From contig CBDFMS010000018.1 of NCBI GenBank assembly GCA_965249735.1, positions 119,167-183,166 of the forward strand: a DNA stretch of 64,000 nucleotides. The letters run 5' to 3'. The notes beneath the pieces were generated by a model. That model saw nothing but the letters and a program-made list of their open reading frames with translations. It ran no database searches and was not told the DNA's origin. Position numbers and translations under genes: made by a program. Each line of letters opens with the position of its first letter. Position 1 is the first letter of the stretch. The stretch comes from JANQSS01 sp965249735. GTDB taxonomy: Bacteria > Bacteroidota > Bacteroidia > Chitinophagales > Saprospiraceae. Of this stretch, positions 54,358 through 63,690 are shown piece after piece.

Positions 54358-54456
54358 GAGAGAGAAAGAAGAAAAAATGAAATTTTATCTTCTTTCTCTC
54401 TCTTGAGAAGTGGTTGTTTTTTGAGAAAAATTTTCAATTTTTCTCAAAAAACAACC
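54358..54456. repeat. Two adjacent perfect hairpins
   Basis: First: 15-bp arms GAGAGAGAAAGAAGA (54358-54372) and complement (54388-54402). Second: perfect 21-bp arms 54412-54432 and 54436-54456 with the loop TTC, core GTTTTTTGAGAAAAATT. They fill most of the 231-bp gap between divergent genes, upstream of recQ. Confidence 0.85.
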
Positions 54457-54486
54457 GCCTAAGTAGTTTCAAACAAGGGAAGAACT

Positions 54487-56511
54487 ATGAACCTCACCAC
54501 CGCAAAGGACGCACTCAAAAAATATTTCGGCTATGACTCCTTCCGGCCGCTTCAGGCCGAAGTCATCCAATACATTTATGATAATAAGGATGTTATCCTG
54601 CTCATGCCTACTGGCGGCGGCAAATCCATTTGTTTTCAGATACCTGCCGTTACAATGGAAGGGACTTGTGTTGTTGTTTCCCCGCTAATTTCTTTGATGA
54701 AAGATCAGGTGGAATCATTGAAAGCCAATGGGATCAAGGCCGCTTTTATCAATAGCTCACTGACTTATAAAGAGCAGCAGGAAGTGGAAAATGACCTCTA
54801 TCAGGGGCGTTTGGACTTGGTCTATACCTCCCCTGAAAAGATGGCCTCCCAAGACTTTCAACCACTGCTAAAGGCCAGTAAAATCAGCTTCTTTGCCATT
54901 GATGAGGCGCATTGTATTTCCTCGTGGGGGCATGACTTCCGGCCGGAGTATAGGCAGTTGCGTTTTTTGAAAAAAACATTTCCCAATAAGCCCGTCATTG
55001 CCGTAACGGCTACTGCCGACAAACTGACCCGCAAGGACATGGCCACTCAATTGGGTGTGCCGGAAGCGCAGATGTTCATTGCCTCTTTTGACCGCCCGAA
55101 CCTGTCGTTGGAAGTAAGGCCGGGCAGGAAAAAGATCGAGCAGATATTGGAGTTTATAAAGGAACGCCCCAACCAATCGGGCATCGTTTATTGCCTCTCC
55201 AAAAGAAGCTGCGAAGATTTGGCAGGCAAGCTCATCAACAGCGGTATCAAAGCGGATTATTACCATGCAGGCCTGAATTCGGGGCAGCGTTCCCAAGTGC
55301 AGGAGGACTTTATCCAAGACCGCACACCTATTATATGTGCGACCATCGCTTTTGGGATGGGGATTGATAAAAGCAATGTGAGGTGGGTCATCCATTTTAA
55401 TCTGCCCAAAAACATAGAAAGTTACTATCAGGAAATAGGCCGATCAGGGCGGGATGGCTCAAAAGCGGATACACTTCTTTTTTATAGTGGCCGTGATGTG
55501 GCCACCTACCGGGAATTTATCAGCCAAAGTGATAGTGAGTACCGGGCTATCCATAGCGCCAAGTTGGAGCGGATGTACCAGTATGCCACCTCGCTGATCT
55601 GTCGCCGGAAAATCTTGCTGAATTATTTTAATGAAACCAATTTTGAAAACTGCGGCAATTGCGACATCTGTAAAAACCCGCCCCAATATTTGGACGGTAC
55701 TGTGATCGCCCAAAAGGCACTTTCAGCAGTAGCCCGTTTGAACCAAAGTGTCGCAAAGGGGATCGTCATTGATGTTTTGCGGGGGTCAAAAAGCTATAAG
55801 GTCGTTTCATTGGGTTATGATAAAGTAAAAACCTACGGTGCTGGAAAGGACATTTCGCAACAGGACTGGTTTTTTTATATGGAGCAATTAATCAATCAGG
55901 GTTTATTGGAAGTGGCCTATGATGATTATAATAAAATAAGACTGACCGAGGCGAGCCAAGCGGTTTTATTTAATGGACAAAAGATACAAATGGTAAAAGC
56001 GGAAACGGTACTGAAAAGAAATGCCGCCGAAAAAGCAAAAGCCGATGCGAAAAAGAAACCCAAGTCGCAGCGCAACCGGGTACGGGACGAACTGTTTGAA
56101 CACCTGCGAAGGCTGCGGGTGGATATTGCGAGGAAAAAAGGGCTGCCCCCATATATTGTTTTTAATGATGCCACGTTGGAAGAAATGGCTGCGGAAAAAC
56201 CGGCCAATATGCAGGAGATGATGAAGATCAATGGGATGGGGGAAGTGAAATTAAAGGAATATGGTCATTTGTTTTTAGAGGCCATTACACAATATAGGGT
56301 TAATTCTGGTGGTTTAAAAAGGATTACTTATACATCGGAAAATGATTTTTCCAATTCCTATAAAAAATGGACCAAAGAGGAAGACGAAAAATTAATAAAT
56401 ATGCACAACGATGGGGCAACACCAGAACAATTGGTTGCCACCTTTAAAAGAAAACCCGGAACGGTAGCAGCGAGATTGAAAAATTTATTGGCAGAAGAAA
56501 ATGGGTTTTGA
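54487..56511 (+). CDS. recQ: ATP-dependent DNA helicase RecQ
   Basis: 674 residues. Helicase motifs: DSFRPLQAEVIQ, Walker A LLMPTGGGKSICFQIPA, DEAH box AIDEAHCISSWGHDFRPEY, motif VI YQEIGRSGRDG. The RecQ zinc cluster is CRRKILLNYFNETNFENCGN followed by CDIC, then an RQC winged helix and an HRDC domain (about 520-600). After that an extra 70-residue tail has a Myb/SANT-like helix-turn-helix (KKWTKEEDEKLINMHNDGAT). It unwinds 3'-5' during recombination and replication-fork repair. Intact in one frame. Confidence 0.95.
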   Translation: MNLTTAKDALKKYFGYDSFRPLQAEVIQYIYDNKDVILLMPTGGGKSICFQIPAVTMEGTCVVVSPLISLMKDQVESLKANGIKAAFINSSLTYKEQQEVENDLYQGRLDLVYTSPEKMASQDFQPLLKASKISFFAIDEAHCISSWGHDFRPEYRQLRFLKKTFPNKPVIAVTATADKLTRKDMATQLGVPEAQMFIASFDRPNLSLEVRPGRKKIEQILEFIKERPNQSGIVYCLSKRSCEDLAGKLINSGIKADYYHAGLNSGQRSQVQEDFIQDRTPIICATIAFGMGIDKSNVRWVIHFNLPKNIESYYQEIGRSGRDGSKADTLLFYSGRDVATYREFISQSDSEYRAIHSAKLERMYQYATSLICRRKILLNYFNETNFENCGNCDICKNPPQYLDGTVIAQKALSAVARLNQSVAKGIVIDVLRGSKSYKVVSLGYDKVKTYGAGKDISQQDWFFYMEQLINQGLLEVAYDDYNKIRLTEASQAVLFNGQKIQMVKAETVLKRNAAEKAKADAKKKPKSQRNRVRDELFEHLRRLRVDIARKKGLPPYIVFNDATLEEMAAEKPANMQEMMKINGMGEVKLKEYGHLFLEAITQYRVNSGGLKRITYTSENDFSNSYKKWTKEEDEKLINMHNDGATPEQLVATFKRKPGTVAARLKNLLAEENGF

Positions 56512-56543
56512 AATTAGTTATTGATTGTTGGTTGTTGATTGAT

Positions 56544-56653
56544 TTTTCCGATCCCTTGTCATCCTGTAAGGAACTGTTCCGTGATGCAGGAAGTTATAAA
56601 TTGCATTACATAAGACGGGACAGTTCCTTACAGGATGACAAGGGATCGGAAAA
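56544..56653. repeat. Perfect 34-bp inverted repeat
   Basis: Arms 56544-56577 and 56620-56653 (core CGATCCCTTGTCATCCTGTA) are exact complements with a 42-base loop that contains a smaller pair (TGATGCA/TGCATTA). Lies between recQ and the transglutaminase-like gene. Confidence 0.88.
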
Positions 56654-56743
56654 GCAACTAACTTACTGGGTGGTATTTTTATTCAAAAATCCAGAATATA
56701 AATTTATTTTTTCGCCGTTCCTATGTTTAAAAAATTATTTTCA

Positions 56744-57877
56744 ATGAAAAAACAAACTCCTCTTTCATTTATCACTCTCCTTTTTTTATTATTTCCAATA
56801 ATTATTTTTTCTCAAAATTTTGACTATTCAAAAATAGACGAATTTGCCAGAAATGTGCCTGGATCAAAAGCTAATTCAATTGATGGTTTGGCAGAGCATC
56901 TGACCAAAAAATATAATACAGAACGGGAAAAAACACGGGCCATATTTATATGGATGACAGAAAATATAAAATACAATTACCGGGTATTAAACAACGATAA
57001 TATATCTATACAACAGCGGTTGAAAAAAGAAAAACCAGAGAGGGTATTAAAGGCCAAATGGGCAGTGTGCGAAGGCTATTCCAATTTATTTAATGCTTTG
57101 TGCAACGCTGCGAATATAGGTTCAGAAGTGGTGTCGGGAAAGGTGAAAGACCATAGCGGAAAAATCCCAAAAATAGGCCATGCGTGGAATGTGGTAAAGG
57201 TGGATGGGCAATGGTATCCAATTGATGTAACATGGAGCGCAGGCGGGCTTTCCGATAAAAATGGAAAATATGTAAAGAGTTTTAAGGACGATTATTTTTT
57301 AGCTTCACCAGCCTATTTTATACAAGACCATTTTCCGAGTGATCCTGTATTCCAATTAACGGAAAATCCTATTCCTTTTTCTGTATTTAAAAACAATAAA
57401 AAAATTGAATTAAAAAAATATGCGGAAGTGGAAATTAATTTCCAAAACATAACGGATAGTTTGAATTATCATCACCAATTAAATAGACCGGAAAAGAAAA
57501 TAAAAAGCTGCGAACGGATTTTGCGTTTTGATGAAAATAATTCTTATGCCAATTTTAATATAGCTAAATTTCATTACGAACAGGCCAAACCTATATGGGA
57601 AATATATCAAACTGAATCAAAAAAAGTATTTAATAAAAAAGAAAAACTGACGTGGGAAAAAATAGAAAAGTGGGAAAGGATAATTGAACAGTTCCGGAAT
57701 AAATTAAAAGAAACAGAAAAATATTTATCCAAAATCCCAATTAACGATCAATATGCTTTTAATAAAAAAACGATCATGCACTCGCTAAAGCAAAATAAAG
57801 AAATAGACGGACAAATAAATAAACAGTTCAGCGAATTTAAAAGGTATTTGGAAGCGACGGGGGTGGAGAGGAATTAG
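56744..57877 (+). CDS. Secreted transglutaminase-like domain protein
   Basis: About 377 residues. Signal peptide at the start (LSFITLLFLLFPIIIFSQ). The transglutaminase core: TRAIFIWMTENIKYNYR, catalytic Cys in KWAVCEGYSNLFNALC, His in IGHAWNVVKVDGQWYPIDVT with the Asp. The C-terminal 150 residues are helical and Lys-rich. Such proteins act as peptidases or crosslinkers in the envelope; the substrate is unknown. ATG at 56744 fits the signal peptide better than that at 56723. Confidence 0.82.
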   Translation: MKKQTPLSFITLLFLLFPIIIFSQNFDYSKIDEFARNVPGSKANSIDGLAEHLTKKYNTEREKTRAIFIWMTENIKYNYRVLNNDNISIQQRLKKEKPERVLKAKWAVCEGYSNLFNALCNAANIGSEVVSGKVKDHSGKIPKIGHAWNVVKVDGQWYPIDVTWSAGGLSDKNGKYVKSFKDDYFLASPAYFIQDHFPSDPVFQLTENPIPFSVFKNNKKIELKKYAEVEINFQNITDSLNYHHQLNRPEKKIKSCERILRFDENNSYANFNIAKFHYEQAKPIWEIYQTESKKVFNKKEKLTWEKIEKWERIIEQFRNKLKETEKYLSKIPINDQYAFNKKTIMHSLKQNKEIDGQINKQFSEFKRYLEATGVERN

Positions 57878-57960
57878 TTGGTTGTTTTATATTATCGCAT
57901 TTGAAAAAAAAAACAACCAACAATTACCGTAACTATTAGGCATTTTATCAGCTATTGTTT

Positions 57961-58101
57961 TTCACTAACCCCCGACTTCAGTCGGGGGGAGATGGCTGAA
58001 CATAATATCGGGTTTTAACCCAAAAAGCAGCATACGTGATTTGGGTTAAAACCCAGAATGGTGCACCGCTTGCCCCCTGACTGAAGTCAGGGGTTAGTGA
58101 A
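57961..58101. repeat. Repeat E, copy 2
   Basis: 141 bp: TTCACTAACCCCCGACTTCA ... CTGAAGTCAGGGGTTAGTGAA with the same central TTTTAACCCAAA/TTTGGGTTAAAA stem as copy 1, but lacking the outer GCACC/GGTGC arms. Between two convergent genes. Confidence 0.85.
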
Positions 58102-58144
58102 CCGAGGGTCGTTAAATAGCTACCAATCTACAACCAACAACCAA

Positions 58145-58747
58145 TCACCCCTTTGCTTCAGGAGTAGGCAGCCCTCTCGCCGAATTAACTGCATTGGTCA
58201 TAGCGGACAAAACCTTGTGGACCATTTTTCTTTCTGCAAAAAGGAGTTCCAGTTCACGTGAAGTTTCTCCCTTGGTGCCGTTCTTATAAGTTTCGATGCC
58301 AGGTTTCCCATCCAGTACTTTAAATTTTATACCGGGGTTTGGGTTGTCTTGGGCATCAGAAATAATTACAATATTTTTTATGTCATTATCCAAGTTGGCC
58401 AAGCTGACCCGCTGTTCCGTCACGTCGCCTTTATGCTTGTTGCGGATGACCATTTGAAAATTTTCATCCAACAGGACAGATATTTCACCCAGCCCATTCA
58501 CTTTGCCGGAAGAATTTCTAAGCGATTCCTGCAAAAGGCCCAACGACCATTCTATTTGCCTTTTGTAATCACCTTCTTTGATGGCGTTGGCTTTCATGTC
58601 ATCGGAAGGTTTGCCACCTGTTACGATTTTTTGTGCAGAACGGTCTTTGATTTCTTCTGCACCCTCCAATTCAGGGTTGGAATTTTGGCAAGCAAAAAAG
58701 AACCCTGTCAAAAGGATCATCAATGGATATAGTGTATTTTTCATCAT
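58145..58747 (-). CDS. Hypothetical lipoprotein
   Basis: 200 residues with a clear lipobox (MILLTGFFFACQ). The mature part is polar and mixed alpha/beta (RQIEWSLGLLQESLRNSSGK, MVIRNKHKGDVTEQRVSLAN); I recognise no family. The start may be either of two adjacent ATGs. It stands alone, convergent with the transglutaminase-like gene across repeat E. Confidence 0.65.
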   Translation of the reverse strand: MMKNTLYPLMILLTGFFFACQNSNPELEGAEEIKDRSAQKIVTGGKPSDDMKANAIKEGDYKRQIEWSLGLLQESLRNSSGKVNGLGEISVLLDENFQMVIRNKHKGDVTEQRVSLANLDNDIKNIVIISDAQDNPNPGIKFKVLDGKPGIETYKNGTKGETSRELELLFAERKMVHKVLSAMTNAVNSARGLPTPEAKG

Positions 58748-59047
58748 GAGAACTAAGTAAGTAAAAAGTAAAAAGGAAAAAGTAAGAAATGGCTTTGTTT
58801 AAAAATTGAAGAGGCTCATTGATTTTCAATCTCCGTTTTTACATTATTTAAAATGGAAGTGCAAAGTAACAGCACCTGATTAAATTTTGAGAGTGGGTTT
58901 GTCAGTTCTTTCGTAAAATGATTTTCTACCTTTACTTTTTTGTCAGAGATTTGAGATCGTACCGCTTCGCCGTGAAAATCAGGTAAGGCATGTCTGACCT
59001 CTGACAGCGCAGCGGTCTGATATCTGACCTCTCTTAAAATCAACGAT

Positions 59048-60790
59048 ATGAAAAACCTTATACTTTTCTCCCTGCTTTTTGTTGCTTGTTCGGTGAGTAA
59101 AACATCCGTCCAACAAGAGGCTACCCGACAGCAACCACTTACTTTTTCCATTTCATTTCCTGAAAACGTTGAGCGCTCTGCATTGGATGGTCGGGTGCTT
59201 TTGTTTATTTCAACCAATGGGGAAAGCGAACCCCGAAATCAAATAAGCGACGGGGTGGGCACTGCCCAAGTGTTTGGGACAAACGTGGATGGACTGAAAC
59301 TAGGAGAGACCACTAAAATCGGCTCTGGTATTTTTGGTTATCCATTGAGGGATTTGAACCTGCTGCCAGTGGGTGAATATTATGTTCAGGCGTTTTTGAA
59401 CAGGTACGACACCTATAACCTTGCGAACGGTCATTCCCTGAAATTGCCTGCTTCTTGGGAGGCAGGGCAACGTTTCAACAATGAGCCGGGCAATCTTTAC
59501 AGCAAGCCAATGAAGGTAGTGATTGACCCCAAGCAGACAGGAAATATAGCGCTTTCGTTAACGGAAAAAGTGTCCCCTGTTTCCAAACCCACCGATACCC
59601 AATACATCAAGCACATTGAAATAAAAAGTGAAAAACTCAGTGCATTTTGGGGGAGGGACATGTACCTCGGTGCTCATGTTTTATTGCCCCATGGCTTTGA
59701 CGAACACCCCGAAGCGAAATACCCGTTGATGGTTTTTCATGGCCATTTCCCAAAAGATTTTGGCAATTGGCGGCCAGCAGCACCTGACTATTCGATGGAA
59801 CTGGATTACAGCGCTCGGTTCAATATCAGGGGGTATAACCTCACCCAACAGGAGGAGGCGCATAATTTTTATAAAACGTGGGTGAGCGATACCATGCCCC
59901 GTTTTATCATCATCAAAATACAGCATGCCAACCCATATTACGATGATAGCTATGCCGTCAACTCCGCCAATTTGGGACCTTATGGGGATGCCATCACCTA
60001 TGAATTGATCCCACATATTGAGGAAAAATTCAGGGGGATAGGGGAGGGCTGGGCCCGTTTTTTATATGGCGGTTCGACGGGTGGTTGGGAAGCTATTGCG
60101 GCGCAAATATTTTACCCCGATGATTATAATGGTTGTTTTGCTGCCTGTCCTGACCCCGTTGATTTTAGGGCTTATACTTCAGCCAATATTTACAAAAATA
60201 AAAACGCCTATTACGATGAAGGGCCATTCAGGAAAACATACCGTCCGGGTCACCGGGACTTCCTCGGTAATATAAGCGCCTACCTGATTGACCAAAACCA
60301 CAGGGAACTGGCACTCGGTGATAAGTCCCGTTCAGGTGACCAATGGGACATCTGGCAAGCGGTTTATTCACCCGTGGGAACGGATGGCTACCCTGCTCCG
60401 ATCTGGGACAAATTGACAGGAGAGATCAATCCCGATGTGGCGCTGTACTGGCGGGACAATTATGACCTGCAATACATCCTTCGCCGTGATTGGAATGAAA
60501 TAGGTGAAAAACTGGTGGGCAAAATACACCTCTACTGCGGCGACATGGACAACTATTACCTGAACAATGCGGTCTATCTGATGGAGGAATTTTTGGAAAG
60601 TACTATGTACCCTTATTATGATGGGGAAGTGGATTACGGCGACCGGGCAGAGCATTGCTGGAACGGCGATCAGAAGAACCCGAACCATATTTCCCGTTTG
60701 CGGTACAATACGATGTATGTGCCTAAGATTTTGAAACGGATGGAGGAATCAGCACCAGAAGGTGCGGATTTGAAAAGTTGGCGTTATTGA
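59048..60790 (+). CDS. Esterase-like alpha/beta-hydrolase lipoprotein
   Basis: 580 residues. Lipobox-type start (LILFSLLFVACSVS). An N-terminal beta domain (about 30-190) is followed by a hydrolase domain: HVLLPHGFDEHPEAKYPLMV, then the nucleophile elbow LYGGSTGGWEAIAAQIFYPD with Ser near residue 343. Later HLYCGDMDNYYLNNA may supply the acid residue, and RAEHCWNGD the His. The pattern is that of putative esterases of the Esterase D type, fused to a lead domain. Substrate unknown. Confidence 0.75.
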   Translation: MKNLILFSLLFVACSVSKTSVQQEATRQQPLTFSISFPENVERSALDGRVLLFISTNGESEPRNQISDGVGTAQVFGTNVDGLKLGETTKIGSGIFGYPLRDLNLLPVGEYYVQAFLNRYDTYNLANGHSLKLPASWEAGQRFNNEPGNLYSKPMKVVIDPKQTGNIALSLTEKVSPVSKPTDTQYIKHIEIKSEKLSAFWGRDMYLGAHVLLPHGFDEHPEAKYPLMVFHGHFPKDFGNWRPAAPDYSMELDYSARFNIRGYNLTQQEEAHNFYKTWVSDTMPRFIIIKIQHANPYYDDSYAVNSANLGPYGDAITYELIPHIEEKFRGIGEGWARFLYGGSTGGWEAIAAQIFYPDDYNGCFAACPDPVDFRAYTSANIYKNKNAYYDEGPFRKTYRPGHRDFLGNISAYLIDQNHRELALGDKSRSGDQWDIWQAVYSPVGTDGYPAPIWDKLTGEINPDVALYWRDNYDLQYILRRDWNEIGEKLVGKIHLYCGDMDNYYLNNAVYLMEEFLESTMYPYYDGEVDYGDRAEHCWNGDQKNPNHISRLRYNTMYVPKILKRMEESAPEGADLKSWRY

Positions 60791-60907
60791 GGGTCGCAGC
60801 CGTCCACCGTTTTCGTTAACAAATTTCAAACAAACATTTCTATAACATAAAGCCAGTGCTATTGGCGTTTTCTTTGCACTTGTTTCACAAAAAAAATACA
60901 TTTAACA

Positions 60908-61648
60908 ATGATCAAAAAAATATTACCACTCCTCCTCCTCGCTTTCACTTTCACCGCTGCCAATGCACAATTCGGCAAGTTGATGAAAGAAGCTAAAGAA
61001 AAAGTAAATGAAATCAAAGATGGTGGAGGCGCAGGTCTTTCCCAAGATGAAGTAGGCAAGGGCTTAAAAGAAGCCCTCAACAATGGTGTCGGCGATGCCG
61101 TAAATTTCCTATCCGCTGAAGATGGCTATTACAAATCGGCCTATAAAATCCTCTTGCCGGAAGAAGCACAGAAAGTGACCAGCAAATTGAAATCTGTCCC
61201 CGGTTTCTCTAATGTAGAAGCCAACTTGGTGGAAAAAATGAACCGGGCAGCAGAAATAGCCGCCGTGAAGGCCAAGCCAATTTTTGTTTCAGCGATCAAA
61301 AACATGTCCTTCAAAGATGCCATGAATATTCTCATGGGCGAAAACAACGCAGCGACATCCTATCTAAAGAGCAGTACGTATAAATCTTTGTACAGCGAAT
61401 TTATGCCGATCATCCAATCCGCTTTGGATGAAGTAAATGCCCGTGAATATTGGAAAGGGGCGGTTACGGCTTACAACAAAATCCCTTTTGTACAAAAGAC
61501 CAATCCAGAATTGGATGACCATGTGAACCGCACGGCATTGGATGGCATGTTCAGTTTGGTTCAAAAAAAGGAAGAGGACATCCGTGGTGATGTCAACTTG
61601 AGGAATACAGACGTGTTGAGGAAGGTATTTGCGAAGCAGGACAAATGA
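60908..61648 (+). CDS. DUF4197 family periplasmic protein
   Basis: 246 residues. Signal peptide (LLLLAFTFTAANAQ). The mature protein is helical: GLKEALNNGVGDAVNFLSAE with DGYYKSAYKILLP, VEKMNRAAEIAAVKAKPIF, DAMNILMGENNAATSYLKSS, and a late PFVQKTNPELDDHVNRTALD. These are the conserved DUF4197 blocks. Function unknown. A bidirectional terminator follows 47 bp after the stop. Confidence 0.88.
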   Translation: MIKKILPLLLLAFTFTAANAQFGKLMKEAKEKVNEIKDGGGAGLSQDEVGKGLKEALNNGVGDAVNFLSAEDGYYKSAYKILLPEEAQKVTSKLKSVPGFSNVEANLVEKMNRAAEIAAVKAKPIFVSAIKNMSFKDAMNILMGENNAATSYLKSSTYKSLYSEFMPIIQSALDEVNAREYWKGAVTAYNKIPFVQKTNPELDDHVNRTALDGMFSLVQKKEEDIRGDVNLRNTDVLRKVFAKQDK

Positions 61649-61695
61649 AATGGGTATTGGGATATTAGGTATTGAGGTATTATTGTCCCGGTGCA

Positions 61696-61737
61696 CTAAA
61701 AAAGCCGTTTGATGAAACCATCAAACGGCTTTTTTAG
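61696..61737. terminator. Bidirectional terminator
   Basis: Perfect 19-bp arms (CTAAAAAAGCCGTTTGATG and complement) with loop AAAC, A and T runs on both sides. Flanked by AGGTATT-type repeats (61650-61680, 61742-61768). Confidence 0.92.
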
Positions 61738-61773
61738 TAGGCTCAATACCTCAATACCTCAATACCTCACTCC

Positions 61774-62313
61774 TCACTTCTCCTTTACAGATGGGTTAAA
61801 ATTCAGTTCAAACCCAATCTTCTTGCTCGGTTCATCATCGTCGTAGTCCTCCCAATCGGTAATGTCCTGAATGAATTCTTCCAGATGGCGCACCAGAAAA
61901 GGGTCTTTTAATTCTTCTGGCCGATAGATGGCAATGGTCTTTGGTTGTTTGGGTTTGCCGTAGTTTTCAATAAACGGGAATTGGATCATAACAATGATTT
62001 TTCCATTGAACAACTGCTGGTAAATGAGCGAGCCGTTGTGTTTGACCAGATGCCGTTCTACATCACTTCCCACTTTTTGGTACATCCCGCTTTTTACATC
62101 CCCAAGGCTGATGGCAACGGCTTCGAGGTTTTCCAGATTAGGAAGGGTCTGCACTTTTGCATCCAAGCCTACCTCTTTAATGGCTTTTTCCAGAAAACTG
62201 ACCAGTTTTTTCTTTAGCCCTTTTTTCCAAGCATTTCGGTAGGCTGCTGTTTGGGCCAATACTTCTTTGTACGAAGCTACTTTGCGGGACAAATTGAATA
62301 ATTCATTTTTCAT
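61774..62313 (-). CDS. Hypothetical cytosolic protein
   Basis: 179 residues without signal or membrane segment. Start KNELFNLSRKVASYKEVLAQ; mid region VERHLVKHNGSLIYQQLFNG and MIQFPFIENYGKPKQPKTIA; an acidic segment (WEDYDDDEPSKK) near the end. No family recognised. It is intact and the codon pattern is like its neighbours. Confidence 0.65.
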   Translation of the reverse strand: MKNELFNLSRKVASYKEVLAQTAAYRNAWKKGLKKKLVSFLEKAIKEVGLDAKVQTLPNLENLEAVAISLGDVKSGMYQKVGSDVERHLVKHNGSLIYQQLFNGKIIVMIQFPFIENYGKPKQPKTIAIYRPEELKDPFLVRHLEEFIQDITDWEDYDDDEPSKKIGFELNFNPSVKEK

Positions 62314-62695
62314 AGTATTTTGATTTAGTGATTAGTCAAATAGTGATTAGTGGATAAGTTGAGTACTTTTCATAAATCGGGGTAAATGTAGGGAAATGGA
62401 TAATGATCTTAAAATAACCCTGTTGCAATAACCTTTTCATCGGTGTAATAAATGTATCATTTACGATTGTTGCAATGCTATTACATTCGAGAAAGAGACT
62501 TCTTTTATTTTTGTTGGAAAATCTGGCTACCTGTCTAAAGATGTAAATATTTGAGAATGAATATAATACAACTTGTTGATTGTCAAATGCCCACGTTTCG
62601 GCCGTCTGCTGTTGACCGATAGCCAAAAATCCATAGTTGGGATTTAGCGATATTACCTAATCACTATTCTACCAATAACCAATCACAAAACTAAT
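62314..62695. other. Gap holding repeat A copy 2
   Basis: 382 bp without a gene. Positions 62525-62624 are repeat A copy 2. The rest is AT-rich single-copy DNA with no visible signal. Confidence 0.6.
62525..62624. repeat. Repeat A, copy 2
   Basis: GGCTACCTGTCTAA ... GTTGACCGATAGCC, 100 bp, with TACAACTTGTTGATTGTCAA in the middle shared with copy 1 at 38883-39020. Lacks the internal insert of copy 1. Confidence 0.78.
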
Positions 62696-63683
62696 ATGCT
62701 ACGACGACCAAGAAGAAACAGGGCCTCCGCCGCCATCAGAGGGATGGTACAGGAATCCACACCTTACGCCCGGCCACCTTGTCAACCCGCTATTTCTAGT
62801 AGGGGGAAAAAATGTAAAAGATGAAGTGCATTCCCTGCCCGGTGTTTTTCGGCTATCCATAGATCAGGTATTGAAGGAGGTGGAAGAGAGCCTGAAATTG
62901 GGCATTCAATCCTTTATGATGTTCCCTGCTGTGCCAGATCAGTTTAAAAACAAAACAGGCACACATAGTTACCATCCCGATAATTTTTACTTGAAAGCTG
63001 CGGCTTTGATTAAAAAGGAATTTCCAACTTGCTGCCTCATCAGCGATGTCGCCCTTGATCCTTACAGTATAGATGGGCATGACGGGATAGTAAGGGGCGG
63101 AAAAATTGTGAATGATGAAACCCTCGGAGTTTTGGCAAAAATGTCAGTGGCGCAAGCAGAAGCTGGTTTTGACATCATCGGGCCGAGTGATATGATGGAC
63201 GGCCGCATTGCCGCTATCCGAGGTGCCTTGGATGAAAATGACTTTACGGATACCGGTATTATGTCCTATACCGCTAAATATGCGAGCGCATTTTATGGCC
63301 CTTTCAGGGATGCTTTGGATAGTGCGCCAAAGGCTTCTGATGATATTCCGAAAGACAAAAAAACCTATCAGATGAATCCCGCCAATAAACGGGAGGCATT
63401 GATAGAAGGTGAATTGGACACTGCCGAGGGCGCTGATTTTTTGATGGTAAAACCTGCGCTTAACTACCTCGATGTCATCCATTTAATGAAAGAAAATTTT
63501 GACCTGCCCATAGCCGCATATCATGTAAGTGGAGAATGTGCCATGCTGTTGGCTGCTTGCCGCAATGGTTGGCTGGAATATGAAAAGGCCATGCCGGAAA
63601 CTTTGCGGTCAATCCACAGGGCGGGGGCGGATGTCATTATTACCTATTTAGCAAAGGACTATTGTAGGTTGGGGGAATGGTAG
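62696..63683 (+). pseudogene. hemB: Delta-aminolevulinic acid dehydratase, one N-terminal frameshift
   Basis: Starts LRRPRRNRASAAIRGMVQES, then shifts frame near 62760 and continues LTPGHLVNPLFLVGGKNVKD to the end, about 328 residues in all, the normal length. The active-site region is SDVALDPYSIDGHDG (no zinc cysteines, so the magnesium-type site), the first Lys neighbourhood GPSDMMDGRIAAIR, and the Schiff-base Lys in FLMVKPALNYLD. It makes porphobilinogen for haem. One extra C in an ACACCTTA context explains the break, so the gene is probably functional. Confidence 0.92.
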
Positions 63684-63690
63684 GAGAGCC

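Noticed and set aside
58816..59217. 133-codon minus-strand frame overlapping the esterase start
   Set aside because: It lies antisense to the lipobox region of a well-supported gene and has no recognisable features.
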